A stretch of 41,876 nt of DNA from Alphaproteobacteria bacterium (GCA_017475935.1 JAFVEP010000049.1:1-41876); one strand, 5' to 3'; numbered from the stretch's first letter, positions 16,248 to 25,164 are shown. The notes: generated by a model not told the origin, from the letters alone. Program-made: numbers and translations.

Positions 16248-17628
16248 AAGTCCGGTGATTTGGCTAGGCTGTTTGTTGTGCTTGGCGTGTACGGTCGGCC
16301 CTGATTATGAGGCGCCGCGGTTGTTTGCCGAAGAAAACGTGAGGCCGGAAGATTTGTCGCGAAAATATAAAATAACCCAAAATTGGTATCGCCGGTTTGA
16401 TGATGCGCAGCTCAATGACCTGATAGAACAAGGATTGCGCGAAAATGCCGATATAAAGCAGGCGGCGGCAAAACTAAAACAAGCGCGTGCAATCTTGCAT
16501 ATGAATAAGGCGGATTTTTTACCGCAAATCGGAGCGCAAGGCGGTTATGATTATGAAAAATACAGTCGGAACATAGGCCCAGCTGCCGATGCCGACTATT
16601 ATTCCGCCGGATTTGATGCCTCTTGGGAGATTGATTTTTGGGGCAAAGGCCGGCGGCAAAGTGAAGCTGATGCTGCAGAGTTAAAAGCGGCAGAGTTCTC
16701 TCTGGATAACATGAAAACGTTGATTTCGGCGGAAATAGCCGCACAGTACGTTTCTTTGCTGCAAAATACGGAAAATTTACGGCTGGCCAGACAAAATCTG
16801 CAGCTGCAGCAACAAATTTATGACAGCGTTTTGCGTAAATATCAGAACGGATTGACAGATGCCGCCGATTATCATCAGGCGCGCTATTTGGTGGCGACAA
16901 CTCAAGCACAAATACCGCTTTATGAAAACAATATCGAGGCCTATAAAAATGCACTGAGCGTGATTTGCGGCCGCCTGCCTGATGCATTTTTTGTGCAAGC
17001 GAAAAAAAGAGAAAATTTGTTTGCGAAAACAAAAATTTTCTACGACAATCAGCTGATGGATTTGCCGCTGCAAATCGTGCGTCTGCGTCCGGATGTGGCG
17101 GCCGATGAACAGAAGTTGATTGCACAGAATGCGCTTGTCGGTAAAGCGGTGGCCGAACTTTATCCGGATATCAGTGTAAGCGGGTTATGGGGATATGCGG
17201 CGCATAAGACGGATCATTTGTTCAATTCATCCAGTCAGGGATATCAATATGCACCGGCTTTTTCCGTGCCGCTTTTGGATTGGAATAAAATTCACCACAA
17301 TATTGAGCTGCAGAAATATATGCGCGAAGAACAACTGGAAGCCTATCGGCAAACCGTATTACAAGCGGCGGCGGAATTGCAAAATTCGATGGTTTCGTTT
17401 TCTCTGACTAAACGGCAATTTGAGCAGCATAGCCGAGCGCTCAAGAATATGAAGGAGGCCGTTGACGCGTCTATGCGGCAATATCAGAACGGATTGATTG
17501 ATTTTGCGAAAGTTTTGCAGATTCAGCAAAATTATGTCGGGGCGCAAAATGATTATTTGGCGGCGAAAGCTCAGGTTTTTCATGCGATTATTGCTTATTA
17601 TAAAGCGGCCGGCGGCGGAAGATATTAA
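16240..17628 (+). CDS. RND efflux outer-membrane lipoprotein channel (NodT/OprM family)
   Basis: This is the TolC-like outer-membrane factor of the pump, 462 residues. The start at 16240 is fixed by AGGAG at 16229-16233 and overlaps the pump gene by 8 bases. A lipoprotein signal ends in LCLA-C17, followed by TVGPDYEAP, the classical start of NodT/OprM channels. Two OEP repeats follow, each with helices rich in A, Q and L (for example [20 protein letters not shown] in the second), which form the alpha-barrel. A terminator follows the stop. Confidence 0.94.
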   Translation: MPKSPVIWLGCLLCLACTVGPDYEAPRLFAEENVRPEDLSRKYKITQNWYRRFDDAQLNDLIEQGLRENADIKQAAAKLKQARAILHMNKADFLPQIGAQGGYDYEKYSRNIGPAADADYYSAGFDASWEIDFWGKGRRQSEADAAELKAAEFSLDNMKTLISAEIAAQYVSLLQNTENLRLARQNLQLQQQIYDSVLRKYQNGLTDAADYHQARYLVATTQAQIPLYENNIEAYKNALSVICGRLPDAFFVQAKKRENLFAKTKIFYDNQLMDLPLQIVRLRPDVAADEQKLIAQNALVGKAVAELYPDISVSGLWGYAAHKTDHLFNSSSQGYQYAPAFSVPLLDWNKIHHNIELQKYMREEQLEAYRQTVLQAAAELQNSMVSFSLTKRQFEQHSRALKNMKEAVDASMRQYQNGLIDFAKVLQIQQNYVGAQNDYLAAKAQVFHAIIAYYKAAGGGRY

Positions 17629-17630
17629 AA

Positions 17631-17665
17631 AACCTCGGCTTTGAAGGCCGAGGTTTGCATTTTTG
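17631..17665. terminator. Intrinsic terminator after the RND efflux operon
   Basis: AACCTCGGC (17631-17639) pairs with GCCGAGGTT (17647-17655) around a 7-base loop; ATTTTTG follows three bases later on plus and an A-run precedes it, so it may also serve the convergent pilin-like gene. Confidence 0.85.
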
Positions 17666-17677
17666 TAAACAAAACTT

Positions 17678-18262
17678 CTAGTAGAAGCTCCATGTAAGAG
17701 TATTATTATTACCATCACAAGCACTTATAACGGTACCCATTTCCATAACACCATTTTTGCCGCAACGGAGCGAGCCGCTGTCGCTACAACTATTAGCACT
17801 TCCAAAGGATGTAGCGTTATTACCTATACCATAAGAGATTAAGCTTGTTGCATCGCCCCATTCTTGAGATAAAAGTTCGACACAGGCATCATCAGGAACA
17901 TTTGTGATTTGAATGTAGAATGCTTTTTTATCACTACTTGAATATTTTCCTCTCACGGCAACCGTTATGTTCCCGCCGAACGGATTAACAGCGACAGAAG
18001 ATGAAGAACCGGAACCGTCAAAGGCAGATTCAGGCAAGATTTTGGCTTTGCGCAGAACAGTTCCGGAAACACCATCGTAACTTCTCTGACCGCTGTACAG
18101 TGTGCGGATGCCGGTGGATATTTGTGTAATTTGTTCAATTGTTTTGTTGGTTCTATATTTGCTCATAGCTTTAGAATAACCGGCAATACCGCCAACGGAT
18201 AACACACCGATAATAGCTAAAACGCCGAGCATTTCAATCATCGAACGACCGTTCTGATTCAT
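17678..18262 (-). CDS. Type IV pilin-like protein, paralogue 2
   Basis: This 194-residue paralogue of the protein at 5280-5903 has the same leader and N-helix (NQNG, then RSMIEMLGVLAIIGV), with prepilin peptidase expected to cut after Gly5. The frame is open upstream, but the ATG at 18262 has AAAGGAG and puts the leader at the family's length. The head shares NPFGG, the block CVELLSQEW, the later cysteine pair spaced like paralogue 1, a further cysteine and the ending LTWSFY. Between these anchors the two heads differ strongly. It lies 98 bases after yejB on the same strand but has a good promoter of its own (18306-18334) beside a 20-base palindrome. No assembly genes are nearby. Confidence 0.85.
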   Translation of the reverse strand: MNQNGRSMIEMLGVLAIIGVLSVGGIAGYSKAMSKYRTNKTIEQITQISTGIRTLYSGQRSYDGVSGTVLRKAKILPESAFDGSGSSSSVAVNPFGGNITVAVRGKYSSSDKKAFYIQITNVPDDACVELLSQEWGDATSLISYGIGNNATSFGSANSCSDSGSLRCGKNGVMEMGTVISACDGNNNTLTWSFY

Positions 18263-18305
18263 TTTAATTTTCTCCTTTGTTAGTTTAATATGATCATACA
18301 TTAAC

Positions 18306-18353
18306 ATTTTATCGCGCTTATTTTGGGTTGTCAACTATGACTTTAGTCATAGT
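18306..18353 (-). promoter_or_regulatory. Promoter of pilin-like gene 2 with an overlapping palindrome
   Basis: On minus, TTGACA (18329-18334) and TAAAAT (18306-18311) are 17 bases apart, close to the sigma-70 consensus. A near-perfect palindrome, ACTATGACT-AA-AGTCATAGT on the minus strand, occupies 18334-18353 and touches the -35 element, so it is a candidate operator. It could instead act as a weak hairpin after yejB, but no T-run follows. Confidence 0.65.
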
Positions 18354-18360
18354 CCTTTGT

Positions 18361-19440
18361 TTATGCGGATTCAAAATTGATCCGCGGATCAACAAGCGAA
18401 TAGGTGATATCGCTCAGTAATTTCAGGATTAATCCCAGCAGTGCGAAAATATAAAGCGTGCCGAAAACAACCGGATAGTCGCGGGTGGTGATAGCCTCAT
18501 AGCCGAGTAATCCCAGTCCGTTTAACGAGAAAATAACTTCGATTAAAAGTGATCCCGTAAACAGCATTTTTAAGAGCAATGACGGAAAACCGGCAATGAT
18601 GATCAGCATGGCGTTGCGAAAAACATGGCCGTATAAAATTCTGTTTTCCGAAGCGCCTTTGGCGCGTGCCGTTAAAACATATTGCTTGTTGATTTCATCC
18701 AAAAAGGAATTTTTCGTTAGCATGGTTAATCCGGCAATGCCGCCGATAACCATGGTTAAAACCGGAAGAGCCATATGCCAAAAATAATCGCCGATTTTGT
18801 GCATAAGTGAAAAATTATCCCAACCGGCGGACACCAGTCCGCGCAAAGGAAACCATTGCCAATATACTCCGCCTGCAAAAAAGACAATGAAAAATACCGC
18901 CAGCAAGAATACCGGCATGGCAGAACCGATGACGATAAAAAATGAGGAAAAGACATCAAATTTTGATCCGTCAACACGCGCTTTTTTAATTCCGAGAGGA
19001 ATGGCTATCAGATAGATCAGTAAAGTTGACCACAGCCCTAAAGACACGGAAACCGGCATTCTTTCTTTAATGAGCGAAAGAATGGTTTTGTCGCGGTAAT
19101 AACTTTTGCCGAAGTCAAAACAGAGATAATCTTTGAGCATTTTGCCGTAACGAACATACCAAGGCTTGTCGAAACCGAACTGTTTTTCAAGCGCTTTGAT
19201 TAAATCGTCGGGTACGCCTTGTGCGCCGGAATAAGCCGAGTCATTGGGTTTGGTTTGGGTATTGACTTCGCTCATGGAGGTTATTTGCGATTTGGCATCG
19301 GTGTTCATACCGCGGTACTGCGCGAGCATATAATCCACCGGACCGCCCGGTGCTAATTGAATGATGGCGAAATTGACCGTAATGATTCCCCAAAGTGTCA
19401 AAGGAATTAAAAACAATCTTTTGATGATGTAGTTGCGCAT
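18361..19440 (-). CDS. yejB: Oligopeptide-type ABC transporter permease YejB
   Basis: YejB is one of the two inner-membrane permeases of the YejABEF transporter, known to import peptides including microcin C in enterics. The 359-residue protein begins [20 protein letters not shown] and has [18 protein letters not shown], as in E. coli YejB. About six membrane segments and a C-terminal permease block ([20 protein letters not shown], then LVDPRINFE) follow. It starts 3 bases after yejA. The partner permease YejE and ATPase YejF do not follow; the next gene on the strand is a pilin-like protein. Confidence 0.92.
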   Translation of the reverse strand: MRNYIIKRLFLIPLTLWGIITVNFAIIQLAPGGPVDYMLAQYRGMNTDAKSQITSMSEVNTQTKPNDSAYSGAQGVPDDLIKALEKQFGFDKPWYVRYGKMLKDYLCFDFGKSYYRDKTILSLIKERMPVSVSLGLWSTLLIYLIAIPLGIKKARVDGSKFDVFSSFFIVIGSAMPVFLLAVFFIVFFAGGVYWQWFPLRGLVSAGWDNFSLMHKIGDYFWHMALPVLTMVIGGIAGLTMLTKNSFLDEINKQYVLTARAKGASENRILYGHVFRNAMLIIIAGFPSLLLKMLFTGSLLIEVIFSLNGLGLLGYEAITTRDYPVVFGTLYIFALLGLILKLLSDITYSLVDPRINFESA

Positions 19441-19443
19441 GAG

Positions 19444-21237
19444 TTATTTTCTCCACCAAGTAAACGGCTGAAAACCGGTTTTGACGTCTGATTGCGGAAT
19501 GCCGAACTTATCCCAATAAGCCACTCGCGAAACCGGTGAGTACCATTGGAAAATCATGTAGTTTTCAGAAAGCAGAACACGATCAAGAGCTGAAACATAG
19601 GCTACATATTCGTCCTTATGCTGAGCCGAAACCAAACCCTTGATCAGAGCATCGACAACCTCGTTTTGAATGCCGATGACGTTGTTGCTTCCTTTCAAAT
19701 CTGCCGATGCACTGCCCCAGTATTCACGCTGCTCGTTTCCGGGAAGCTGCGAAACGCGGTAACTGACGATAGCCATGTCGAAGTCGAAGTTATCCAGACG
19801 GTTTTTAAATATGTTCACCTCTAAATTGCGGAATTCGGCTTTGATGCCGATTTTACGCAAGTTTTCAATGAACGGCAACATGACTTTGGTAAAAGTAGAT
19901 CCGTTGGCTGAATTGCTCAAAACTTCAATTTCCAAAGGCTCTTTCGTTTGCAGATTGGTCATTTTGCCGTCAACAAAGTCGTATCCGGCCTGTTGCAGCA
20001 AAGCAACCGCCTTTCTTAAATTGGCACGGGAGCTGTATATGTTTCGGTTGATTGTCAGCTCGTAGGGTTTTGTAAAAATATCCGGTGCTAATTTATCGGC
20101 GAAAGCTTGTAAAATTTCTTTTTCTTTGCCTTGCGGCAAGCCTTTGGCTTCCATGCCAGTGTTCGTAAAATAGCTGAACAAACGCTTATATTGGTTGTAA
20201 AACAGCTTTTCGTTGGCCCATTCAAAATTGAAAGCCAGATCAATTGCCTTGCGCACACGCCTGTCCTTGAACTTATCGCGGCGGATGTTAAAGGCAAAAT
20301 TTTGTAAAGTTGCCGGATTGTTGTGTTCAATATTTTCTTTTTTGATTTTGCCCGATTTGATCAGTTCGTTGTCATAGCCGGTCATCCAAATTTTGGCGAT
20401 ATATTCCTCTCTGGCATCAATTTCGCCGGCATATAATGCTTGCAAAGTAACGGTTGTGTCTTGATAGTAATCATAGCGGATTGTATCAAAGTTAAAAAAG
20501 CCTCGGCGTTCCGGTAACATCTTGCCCCAATAGTGCGGATTTTTTTTCAATTCGACGAATTTGTTGACCTGAAAATCACTGACCGTGTATGGTCCGCTGC
20601 CGATCGGAACTTGCAGTGTCGGGGTGGCAAAATCACGATTCTGCCAGTCTTTGGCGGAAAAAATGCTGAATTGTGACAAGATCATCGGCAATTCTTTATT
20701 ATCCGTGTTCGGCTTGAAATAAAAGCGCACTTCGTGATCGTTGACTTTTTCCACACGGTCAACATCGGCATAATACATTTTATAAACCGGTGATCCTTGA
20801 TCGATAATGGCGTTGAAACTGAACACAACATCGTCTGCGGTCACAGGTTCGCCGTTGGAAAATTTGGCTTCTTTGTTGAGCAAAAAACCCACATAGGATT
20901 TGTCTTCGGGCAGATCAAACTTTGCCGCCAACAGCGGATAAACCGTAAACGGATCGTCAACCGGTGAAAATCCCAACGTTTCAAAACTGAGCTGGGAAAC
21001 AAAAGTGGCCGGTATGCCCTTAAAAATATACGGGTTGAAGTTGTCAAACGTGCCGTATGCCGGAAGAACGATTTGTCCGCCTTGCGGTGCATCGGGGTTG
21101 ACATATGCGAAAGCTTCAAAGCCGCTTTTATACTTCGATTCGCCGTAAAGCGCAATGCGATCGGTTATGAATGCCTGAGCGGTAAAAGCTACGCCGATGA
21201 TGGCGGAAAAAAGGCTACTTGCGATAATTGTCTTCAT
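19444..21237 (-). CDS. yejA: Extracellular solute-binding protein YejA (family 5)
   Basis: YejA is the periplasmic peptide-binding subunit of the YejABEF importer. With the ATG at 21237 the protein has 597 residues and a normal signal peptide (MKTIIASSLFSAIIGVAFTAQA). The frame is open far upstream to 21438, but that part is basic and unlike the family. Matches to YejA include NPDAPQGGQIVLPAYGTFDNFNPY, NFDTIRYDYYQDTTV and DRRVRKAIDLAFNFEWANEKLFY (here shown in pieces of the conserved region). The start overlaps the end of the upstream unknown gene by 23 bases, suggesting coupled translation. yejB follows after 3 bases. Confidence 0.93.
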   Translation of the reverse strand: MKTIIASSLFSAIIGVAFTAQAFITDRIALYGESKYKSGFEAFAYVNPDAPQGGQIVLPAYGTFDNFNPYIFKGIPATFVSQLSFETLGFSPVDDPFTVYPLLAAKFDLPEDKSYVGFLLNKEAKFSNGEPVTADDVVFSFNAIIDQGSPVYKMYYADVDRVEKVNDHEVRFYFKPNTDNKELPMILSQFSIFSAKDWQNRDFATPTLQVPIGSGPYTVSDFQVNKFVELKKNPHYWGKMLPERRGFFNFDTIRYDYYQDTTVTLQALYAGEIDAREEYIAKIWMTGYDNELIKSGKIKKENIEHNNPATLQNFAFNIRRDKFKDRRVRKAIDLAFNFEWANEKLFYNQYKRLFSYFTNTGMEAKGLPQGKEKEILQAFADKLAPDIFTKPYELTINRNIYSSRANLRKAVALLQQAGYDFVDGKMTNLQTKEPLEIEVLSNSANGSTFTKVMLPFIENLRKIGIKAEFRNLEVNIFKNRLDNFDFDMAIVSYRVSQLPGNEQREYWGSASADLKGSNNVIGIQNEVVDALIKGLVSAQHKDEYVAYVSALDRVLLSENYMIFQWYSPVSRVAYWDKFGIPQSDVKTGFQPFTWWRK

Positions 21238-22486
21238 CTGTCCACCCGCCAAACGGATAAACCAAATCTTCATTATCCTGCTGTGGTTGTCCGCCTTGTG
21301 ACGGCAAGTCCGGTTCGGCCGCATCAAAACGCGAAGCGGATAAATTATCGTTGTTACTGAATGAAGGTGTGCGTGGTTGGTCTTCGTCACGCAGTGCGCT
21401 GAGCGTCGGCGTTTCGGATTGCGGGACAGCGCTTTCAAAGGAGGGTTCGCGGCCGGCTGTTAAATCGCCGAAAGGCGATAGTCCCATTGACGGCGGTTCG
21501 GGCGTGTTTTCCCGTTTGTCGCCGAAGCTGTTGTGCAAAGCCTGAAAGAACGGATCGACATCGTTTTCATCGTCGCTGTCTTCTTCCTCCTGCCGCTTGA
21601 ACGGATTGAGTTTTGCCCAAAGAGAACTTCTCTCTTCTCTTGGCATATATTCGTCTTCATCATCATTTTTATCTACATTGACAATGCTTTCCGATGCTTT
21701 CGGTTCTTCAATGGTCGCCATTTTCAAAACGGATGCATAGTTGCTGTTTTGCGTATCGGAAAGTAATTTATCTTCGCGGGTTGCCGTAAAGGGTTTTATG
21801 CCTTCGGTCAGCGGTGCGATGATCGAATACACTTTGCCGAAAACGCCTGTTTCAATCATACGCAGAAAAATGCGGTCACGGTCATGTTTTTCAAGCAGCT
21901 GCAAAAGATTTTGATAACGTGAGCAGAACTCCAGAAGAGCGCCCCTGAATACTTTGTCCCGCCCCACTTTTTCTCTAACCCATGCGTCAAAGGTACTCTG
22001 ACTTTTTGTAGCTTCCAATACGGCTTTGCCTAAGCTCCATTTCTCTCCGCGGCCAACTCTTTGCCATAATTGATCAAGCTGTGCAGAAGAGGCAATGTTG
22101 CATCGTTTGATGACTTCACTCAAAGCCTCGTTCATATCACTGATCAAAGTGTCAAATTTATTGATGACAAACCCGTCTTTAATTTCATGCTCGGCATCTA
22201 ACATAACACGAACAACCAAGTCCGTATAATCCTGATTCTTCTGTAACTGTGTTAAAAGCTCGTTTTGTTTGCGGTTCATAGATCGGACATTGATGTATTG
22301 ATTGATATAGCCGAAAATCATCCAAATGACCAAAACCGGAATGAATACGGTGGCAATGACGGACAGCATCATTTCCGGACTTTGCTCCCAAAGGCCTTCA
22401 GCCGCGATTTTTGATTTGACGAACATAACGGCGTAAATCATCCAGCTGAATGAAGAAAAGACGGCGGTGAAAAATATAAATAGCAT
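21215..22486 (-). CDS. Membrane protein of unknown function with long acidic tail
   Basis: I do not recognise this 423-residue protein. It has two N-terminal membrane helices (about 1-23 and 40-62), then a predicted helical or coiled-coil cytoplasmic region (about 65-245) with conserved-looking charged stretches such as WQRVGRGEKWSLGKAV. The C-terminal part (about 265-423) is acidic, rich in D, E, P, S and N, and probably disordered (for example EEEDSDDENDVDPF). The two-helix topology and helical body vaguely recall membrane scaffold or MotA/TolQ-like proteins, but no family motif was seen. It ends in TAG at 21215-21217, inside the start of yejA, so it is probably the first gene of that operon. 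AAAGGAT precedes the ATG. Confidence 0.75.
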   Translation of the reverse strand: MLFIFFTAVFSSFSWMIYAVMFVKSKIAAEGLWEQSPEMMLSVIATVFIPVLVIWMIFGYINQYINVRSMNRKQNELLTQLQKNQDYTDLVVRVMLDAEHEIKDGFVINKFDTLISDMNEALSEVIKRCNIASSAQLDQLWQRVGRGEKWSLGKAVLEATKSQSTFDAWVREKVGRDKVFRGALLEFCSRYQNLLQLLEKHDRDRIFLRMIETGVFGKVYSIIAPLTEGIKPFTATREDKLLSDTQNSNYASVLKMATIEEPKASESIVNVDKNDDEDEYMPREERSSLWAKLNPFKRQEEEDSDDENDVDPFFQALHNSFGDKRENTPEPPSMGLSPFGDLTAGREPSFESAVPQSETPTLSALRDEDQPRTPSFSNNDNLSASRFDAAEPDLPSQGGQPQQDNEDLVYPFGGWTDEDNYRK

Positions 22487-22643
22487 GTTTTTATCCTTTC
22501 GGGAAAGCTTCTAACCCTGATTTCGCCCCATTTTATCCGAAACTTTTTAACAAAACGTCAATATTCCATGAACAGACGCAAAAAAAAGCTAAACATTTTA
22601 AAAAAATGTGTTAAACTCCCCCTCATAAACGGAAGGAATGAAA

Positions 22644-23648
22644 ATGAGTGAAGAGACAACCCTTGTGCTGGACTTTGAAAAAAATATTGTCGATATTGAA
22701 GATAAAATCGAACACTTGCAATCAATTTCCAAAGATGAAGATATGGATATCAGCAAGGAAATTAAACGCTTGCAGAAACATTTGCAAACACATATCGAAA
22801 ATGTTTATAAAAACCTGACACCGTGGCAAAAAGCACAAATTGCGCGGCATCCGTCCCGACCGCATTGTTTGGATTATATCAAAGCCTTGATTTCGGATTT
22901 CAGACCGTTGAGCGGAGATCGGCGTTTTGCCGATGATCCGGCGATGATCAGCGGCATCGGCTTTTTTGAGGATACGGCCGTTGTTGTCATCGGACAGGAA
23001 AAAGGCAATGATTTGGATTCGCGGATTAAATTTAACTTCGGTATGGCAAAACCGGAAGGTTATCGCAAAGCGCAGCGTTTGATGGATTTAGCGGAAAAAT
23101 TTAAACTGCCGATCATTTCTTTTGTTGATACCGCCGGTGCCTATCCGGGGGTTGATGCCGAAGCACGCGGACAGGCTGAGGCGATTGCTTCGTCTATTGA
23201 AAAATGCTTGCGGATCAAAACGCCGATTATTTCAATTGTTATCGGCGAGGGCGGTTCCGGCGGGGCGATTGCCATCGCCGCCGCTGACAAAGTTATGATG
23301 CTTGAACATTCGATTTATTCGGTGATTTCGCCGGAAGGCTGTGCCTCGATTTTGTGGCGGTCGGCCGAAAAAACCAAAGAAGCGACTGAAGCCCTCCGTT
23401 TGACAGCGCAAGACCTAAAATCGTTCGGCATTATTGATGAAATCATTGAAGAGCCGCTCGGCGGTGCGCATCGGAATCCGCAAAAAACTTTTGCCAATAC
23501 AAAAGAGGCTATCCGTACAGCTCTTGATGAACTGCTCAAACAAAACTACTCGGATTTGAAGAAAAAAAGAACGGCTAAATTTATGGAAATCGGCGCAAAA
23601 TATGTAAAGCCGAAAGAAAAAAACAAAACGGCAACGAAGAAAAAATAA
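22644..23648 (+). CDS. accA: Acetyl-CoA carboxylase carboxyltransferase subunit alpha
   Basis: AccA, with AccD, moves the carboxyl group from biotin to acetyl-CoA to give malonyl-CoA, the first committed step of fatty acid synthesis. The 334-residue length is typical. Conserved blocks include DFEKNIVDIEDKI at the N-terminus, PIISFVDTAGAYPGVDAEARGQ and IVIGEGGSGGAIAIA, which form the oxyanion-hole glycine loops of the crotonase fold. The ATG at 22644 is preferred over 22638 because GGAAGG (22631-22636) is then 7 bases away. The gene stands alone between a divergent gene and lexA. Confidence 0.95.
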   Translation: MSEETTLVLDFEKNIVDIEDKIEHLQSISKDEDMDISKEIKRLQKHLQTHIENVYKNLTPWQKAQIARHPSRPHCLDYIKALISDFRPLSGDRRFADDPAMISGIGFFEDTAVVVIGQEKGNDLDSRIKFNFGMAKPEGYRKAQRLMDLAEKFKLPIISFVDTAGAYPGVDAEARGQAEAIASSIEKCLRIKTPIISIVIGEGGSGGAIAIAAADKVMMLEHSIYSVISPEGCASILWRSAEKTKEATEALRLTAQDLKSFGIIDEIIEEPLGGAHRNPQKTFANTKEAIRTALDELLKQNYSDLKKKRTAKFMEIGAKYVKPKEKNKTATKKK

Positions 23649-23659
23649 AAATTTATTTC

Positions 23660-23705
23660 TTGACAAACGTCTTTTTATAGAACTAATATAGAACAAATTT
23701 TGTTC
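23660..23705 (+). promoter_or_regulatory. lexA promoter with overlapping SOS boxes
   Basis: TTGACA (23660-23665) and TAATAT (23684-23689) form a promoter with an 18-base spacer. GAAC repeats at 23680 and 23691 and a GTTC at 23702 are each 7 bases apart. GAAC-N7-GAAC reads GTTC-N7-GTTC on the other strand, the known alphaproteobacterial LexA box. The box covers the -10 element, as expected for autorepression. The third half-site adds a second, inverted box in the early transcribed region. Confidence 0.85.
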
Positions 23706-23721
23706 ATAGAGAGGATGGTTC

Positions 23722-24375
23722 ATGCTGACGGAAAAGCAATATAACCTATTAATGTATATCAATAAAATAAATCGCGAAACAGGACGCTGTCCTTCGTTTG
23801 ATGAAATGAAAGATGCCATAGAGCTGAAATCAAAATCGGGAATACATGCGCTGGTAAATTCTTTAGCCGAAAGAGGCTTTATCCGCCGCTTGCCGCACAA
23901 GGCTCGCGCGTTGGAAGTTGTTCGTCTTCCGCGCTTTAAACCGCAGGCGGTTATTGATGAAGAAAAAAAACGTGAAGAAGCGGTGCAAAATGGTTCTGTT
24001 GCCATTCCGCTTTACGGCAAAATTGCCGCCGGAACGCCGATTGAAGCCATTGCCAATGAAACGCAAACGGTTGCCGTTCCCTATGAGATGGTTGCGCGCG
24101 GACAATACTATGCCTTGAAAATAGAAGGTGATTCAATGATGGAGGCTGGTATTTTGGACGGCGATACAGCCATTATCCGTAAACAAAATCAGGCAGATAA
24201 CGGTAAAATTGTTGTTGCCTTGGTGGATAATCAGGAAGCAACGCTTAAAGTTTTGAAAAAGGACGGACAAGTCGTGCATCTTATTCCGTGTAATAAAGAA
24301 TATAAGACAAAAAGCTTTGCTTCGGAGCGTATTAAAATTCAGGGGGTTCTCTCCGGAATACTGCGCAGATATTGA
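23722..24375 (+). CDS. lexA: SOS response repressor LexA
   Basis: LexA represses DNA-damage genes and is inactivated by self-cleavage stimulated by RecA. The 217-residue protein has an N-terminal winged helix-turn-helix (about 1-68, with CPSFDEMKDAIELKSKSGIH as the DNA-contact part) and a C-terminal S24 peptidase domain. The cleavage site is A103-G104 (IAAGTP). Ser138 (EGDSMMEAG) and Lys176 (EATLKVLK) form the catalytic dyad. GAGAGG precedes the ATG at 23722. Upstream SOS boxes predict autoregulation. No recA, imuB or dnaE2 gene is nearby. Confidence 0.96.
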   Translation: MLTEKQYNLLMYINKINRETGRCPSFDEMKDAIELKSKSGIHALVNSLAERGFIRRLPHKARALEVVRLPRFKPQAVIDEEKKREEAVQNGSVAIPLYGKIAAGTPIEAIANETQTVAVPYEMVARGQYYALKIEGDSMMEAGILDGDTAIIRKQNQADNGKIVVALVDNQEATLKVLKKDGQVVHLIPCNKEYKTKSFASERIKIQGVLSGILRRY

Positions 24376-24401
24376 TCAATCGGCGCTTGAACACAAAAAG
24401 C

Positions 24402-24430
24402 TTGACGAATGCGTTAAAAAGTTTTAACCT
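24402..24430 (+). promoter_or_regulatory. Candidate promoter of the divergent pilin-like gene with internal palindrome
   Basis: TTGACG (24402-24407) and TAACCT (24425-24430) are 17 bases apart. The palindrome GTTAAAA-AG-TTTTAAC (24413-24428) spans the spacer and -10 element and could be an operator. Confidence 0.4.
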
Positions 24431-24459
24431 GTCCTTAGTGTTAGGTGGAAACTTTGGCT

Positions 24460-25164
24460 ATGAAAAAAACGTACAGATCCTTTTCGTTGGATGCTTTTAT
24501 ATATTTTCTGCACATCTTTGTTCCGGTTTTGTTGGTGATTACGGGATTGTATTTTGCGTACTTTCATTTTTTGGCTGATTACCGCGTTTCCAAAACTAAA
24601 AATGACATTATCTTTATCACACAAAACATTCGCAATAACTATGGTACTTCAAATTTTCGCAGCTTTGACACAGCAACAATTATGAGCGGATCCTATTTGC
24701 CTTATGAGCTGGAACCGCAGACCGTGGACGGAGTAACCTATATTCCGAACCGTTTCGGGGGACGAATGTATTTCTATGAGGCATTTAAAACGCGGGTGGA
24801 ACGCAGTCTGTTTTTTTCTTTGTACCGTGATCCGGAAAAATATCAAAAGGTATATCCCGGTGTGGGCGCATATGTCATTTTGTTGACCAATCTGAACAGC
24901 TCGGAGTGCCGTAAATTGGCGCAAGTGGACTGGAAAAAAGATAATTCGAATTATATGGGAATCGAAGCGGCATTTTTGACACCGGATGATTTAGGGAACG
25001 GTTTGTATAACTTGCGCACGCACATACTTGAAGATAATTTTGAAGAACAGCATCATACCAAGGATAAAGGCTTGACATCTCGCATTCCGTTTACACACAA
25101 AAAAGCCAGAAAGGCCTGCGGATGTACATGGAGATCTTGTACGATTGCCTTGAAATTTTATTGA
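24460..25164 (+). CDS. Divergent pilin-like membrane protein without a prepilin cleavage motif
   Basis: This 234-residue protein has one N-terminal membrane helix (about 12-35, FIYFLHIFVPVLLVITGLYF) and an exported head. It lacks the G-R-S-M-I-E prepilin motif of the two pilin-like proteins in this window. From the end of the helix onward it nevertheless matches them in order: YRVSKT (their YRTNKT), NIRNNY (their GIRTLY), NRFGG (their NPFGG), YVILLTNLNSSEC (their FVISLTDIPEDAC), KLAQVDW (their EILSQDW), late cysteines and the ending ALKFY (their GWQFY and TWSFY). I infer homology with a changed N-terminus. The ATG at 24460 is chosen; GTG at 24445 is an alternative, and the only Shine-Dalgarno-like sequence (TAGGTGG) lies between them. 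It may be a minor or membrane-retained member of the family. Function is unknown. Confidence 0.7.
   Translation: MKKTYRSFSLDAFIYFLHIFVPVLLVITGLYFAYFHFLADYRVSKTKNDIIFITQNIRNNYGTSNFRSFDTATIMSGSYLPYELEPQTVDGVTYIPNRFGGRMYFYEAFKTRVERSLFFSLYRDPEKYQKVYPGVGAYVILLTNLNSSECRKLAQVDWKKDNSNYMGIEAAFLTPDDLGNGLYNLRTHILEDNFEEQHHTKDKGLTSRIPFTHKKARKACGCTWRSCTIALKFY

Noticed and set aside
16412-17125. 237-codon open frame opposite the outer-membrane channel gene
   Set aside because: It is antisense to a clear gene with conserved motifs, and its product is rich in H, P, R and S as expected from a reverse frame.
18263-18334. Extended N-terminus for pilin-like protein 2
   Set aside because: It would put 24 residues before a normal short leader and would start upstream of the predicted transcription start.
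21238-21438. Extended N-terminus for YejA
   Set aside because: The added 67 residues are basic and lie inside another gene in a different frame; the ATG at 21237 begins a proper signal peptide.
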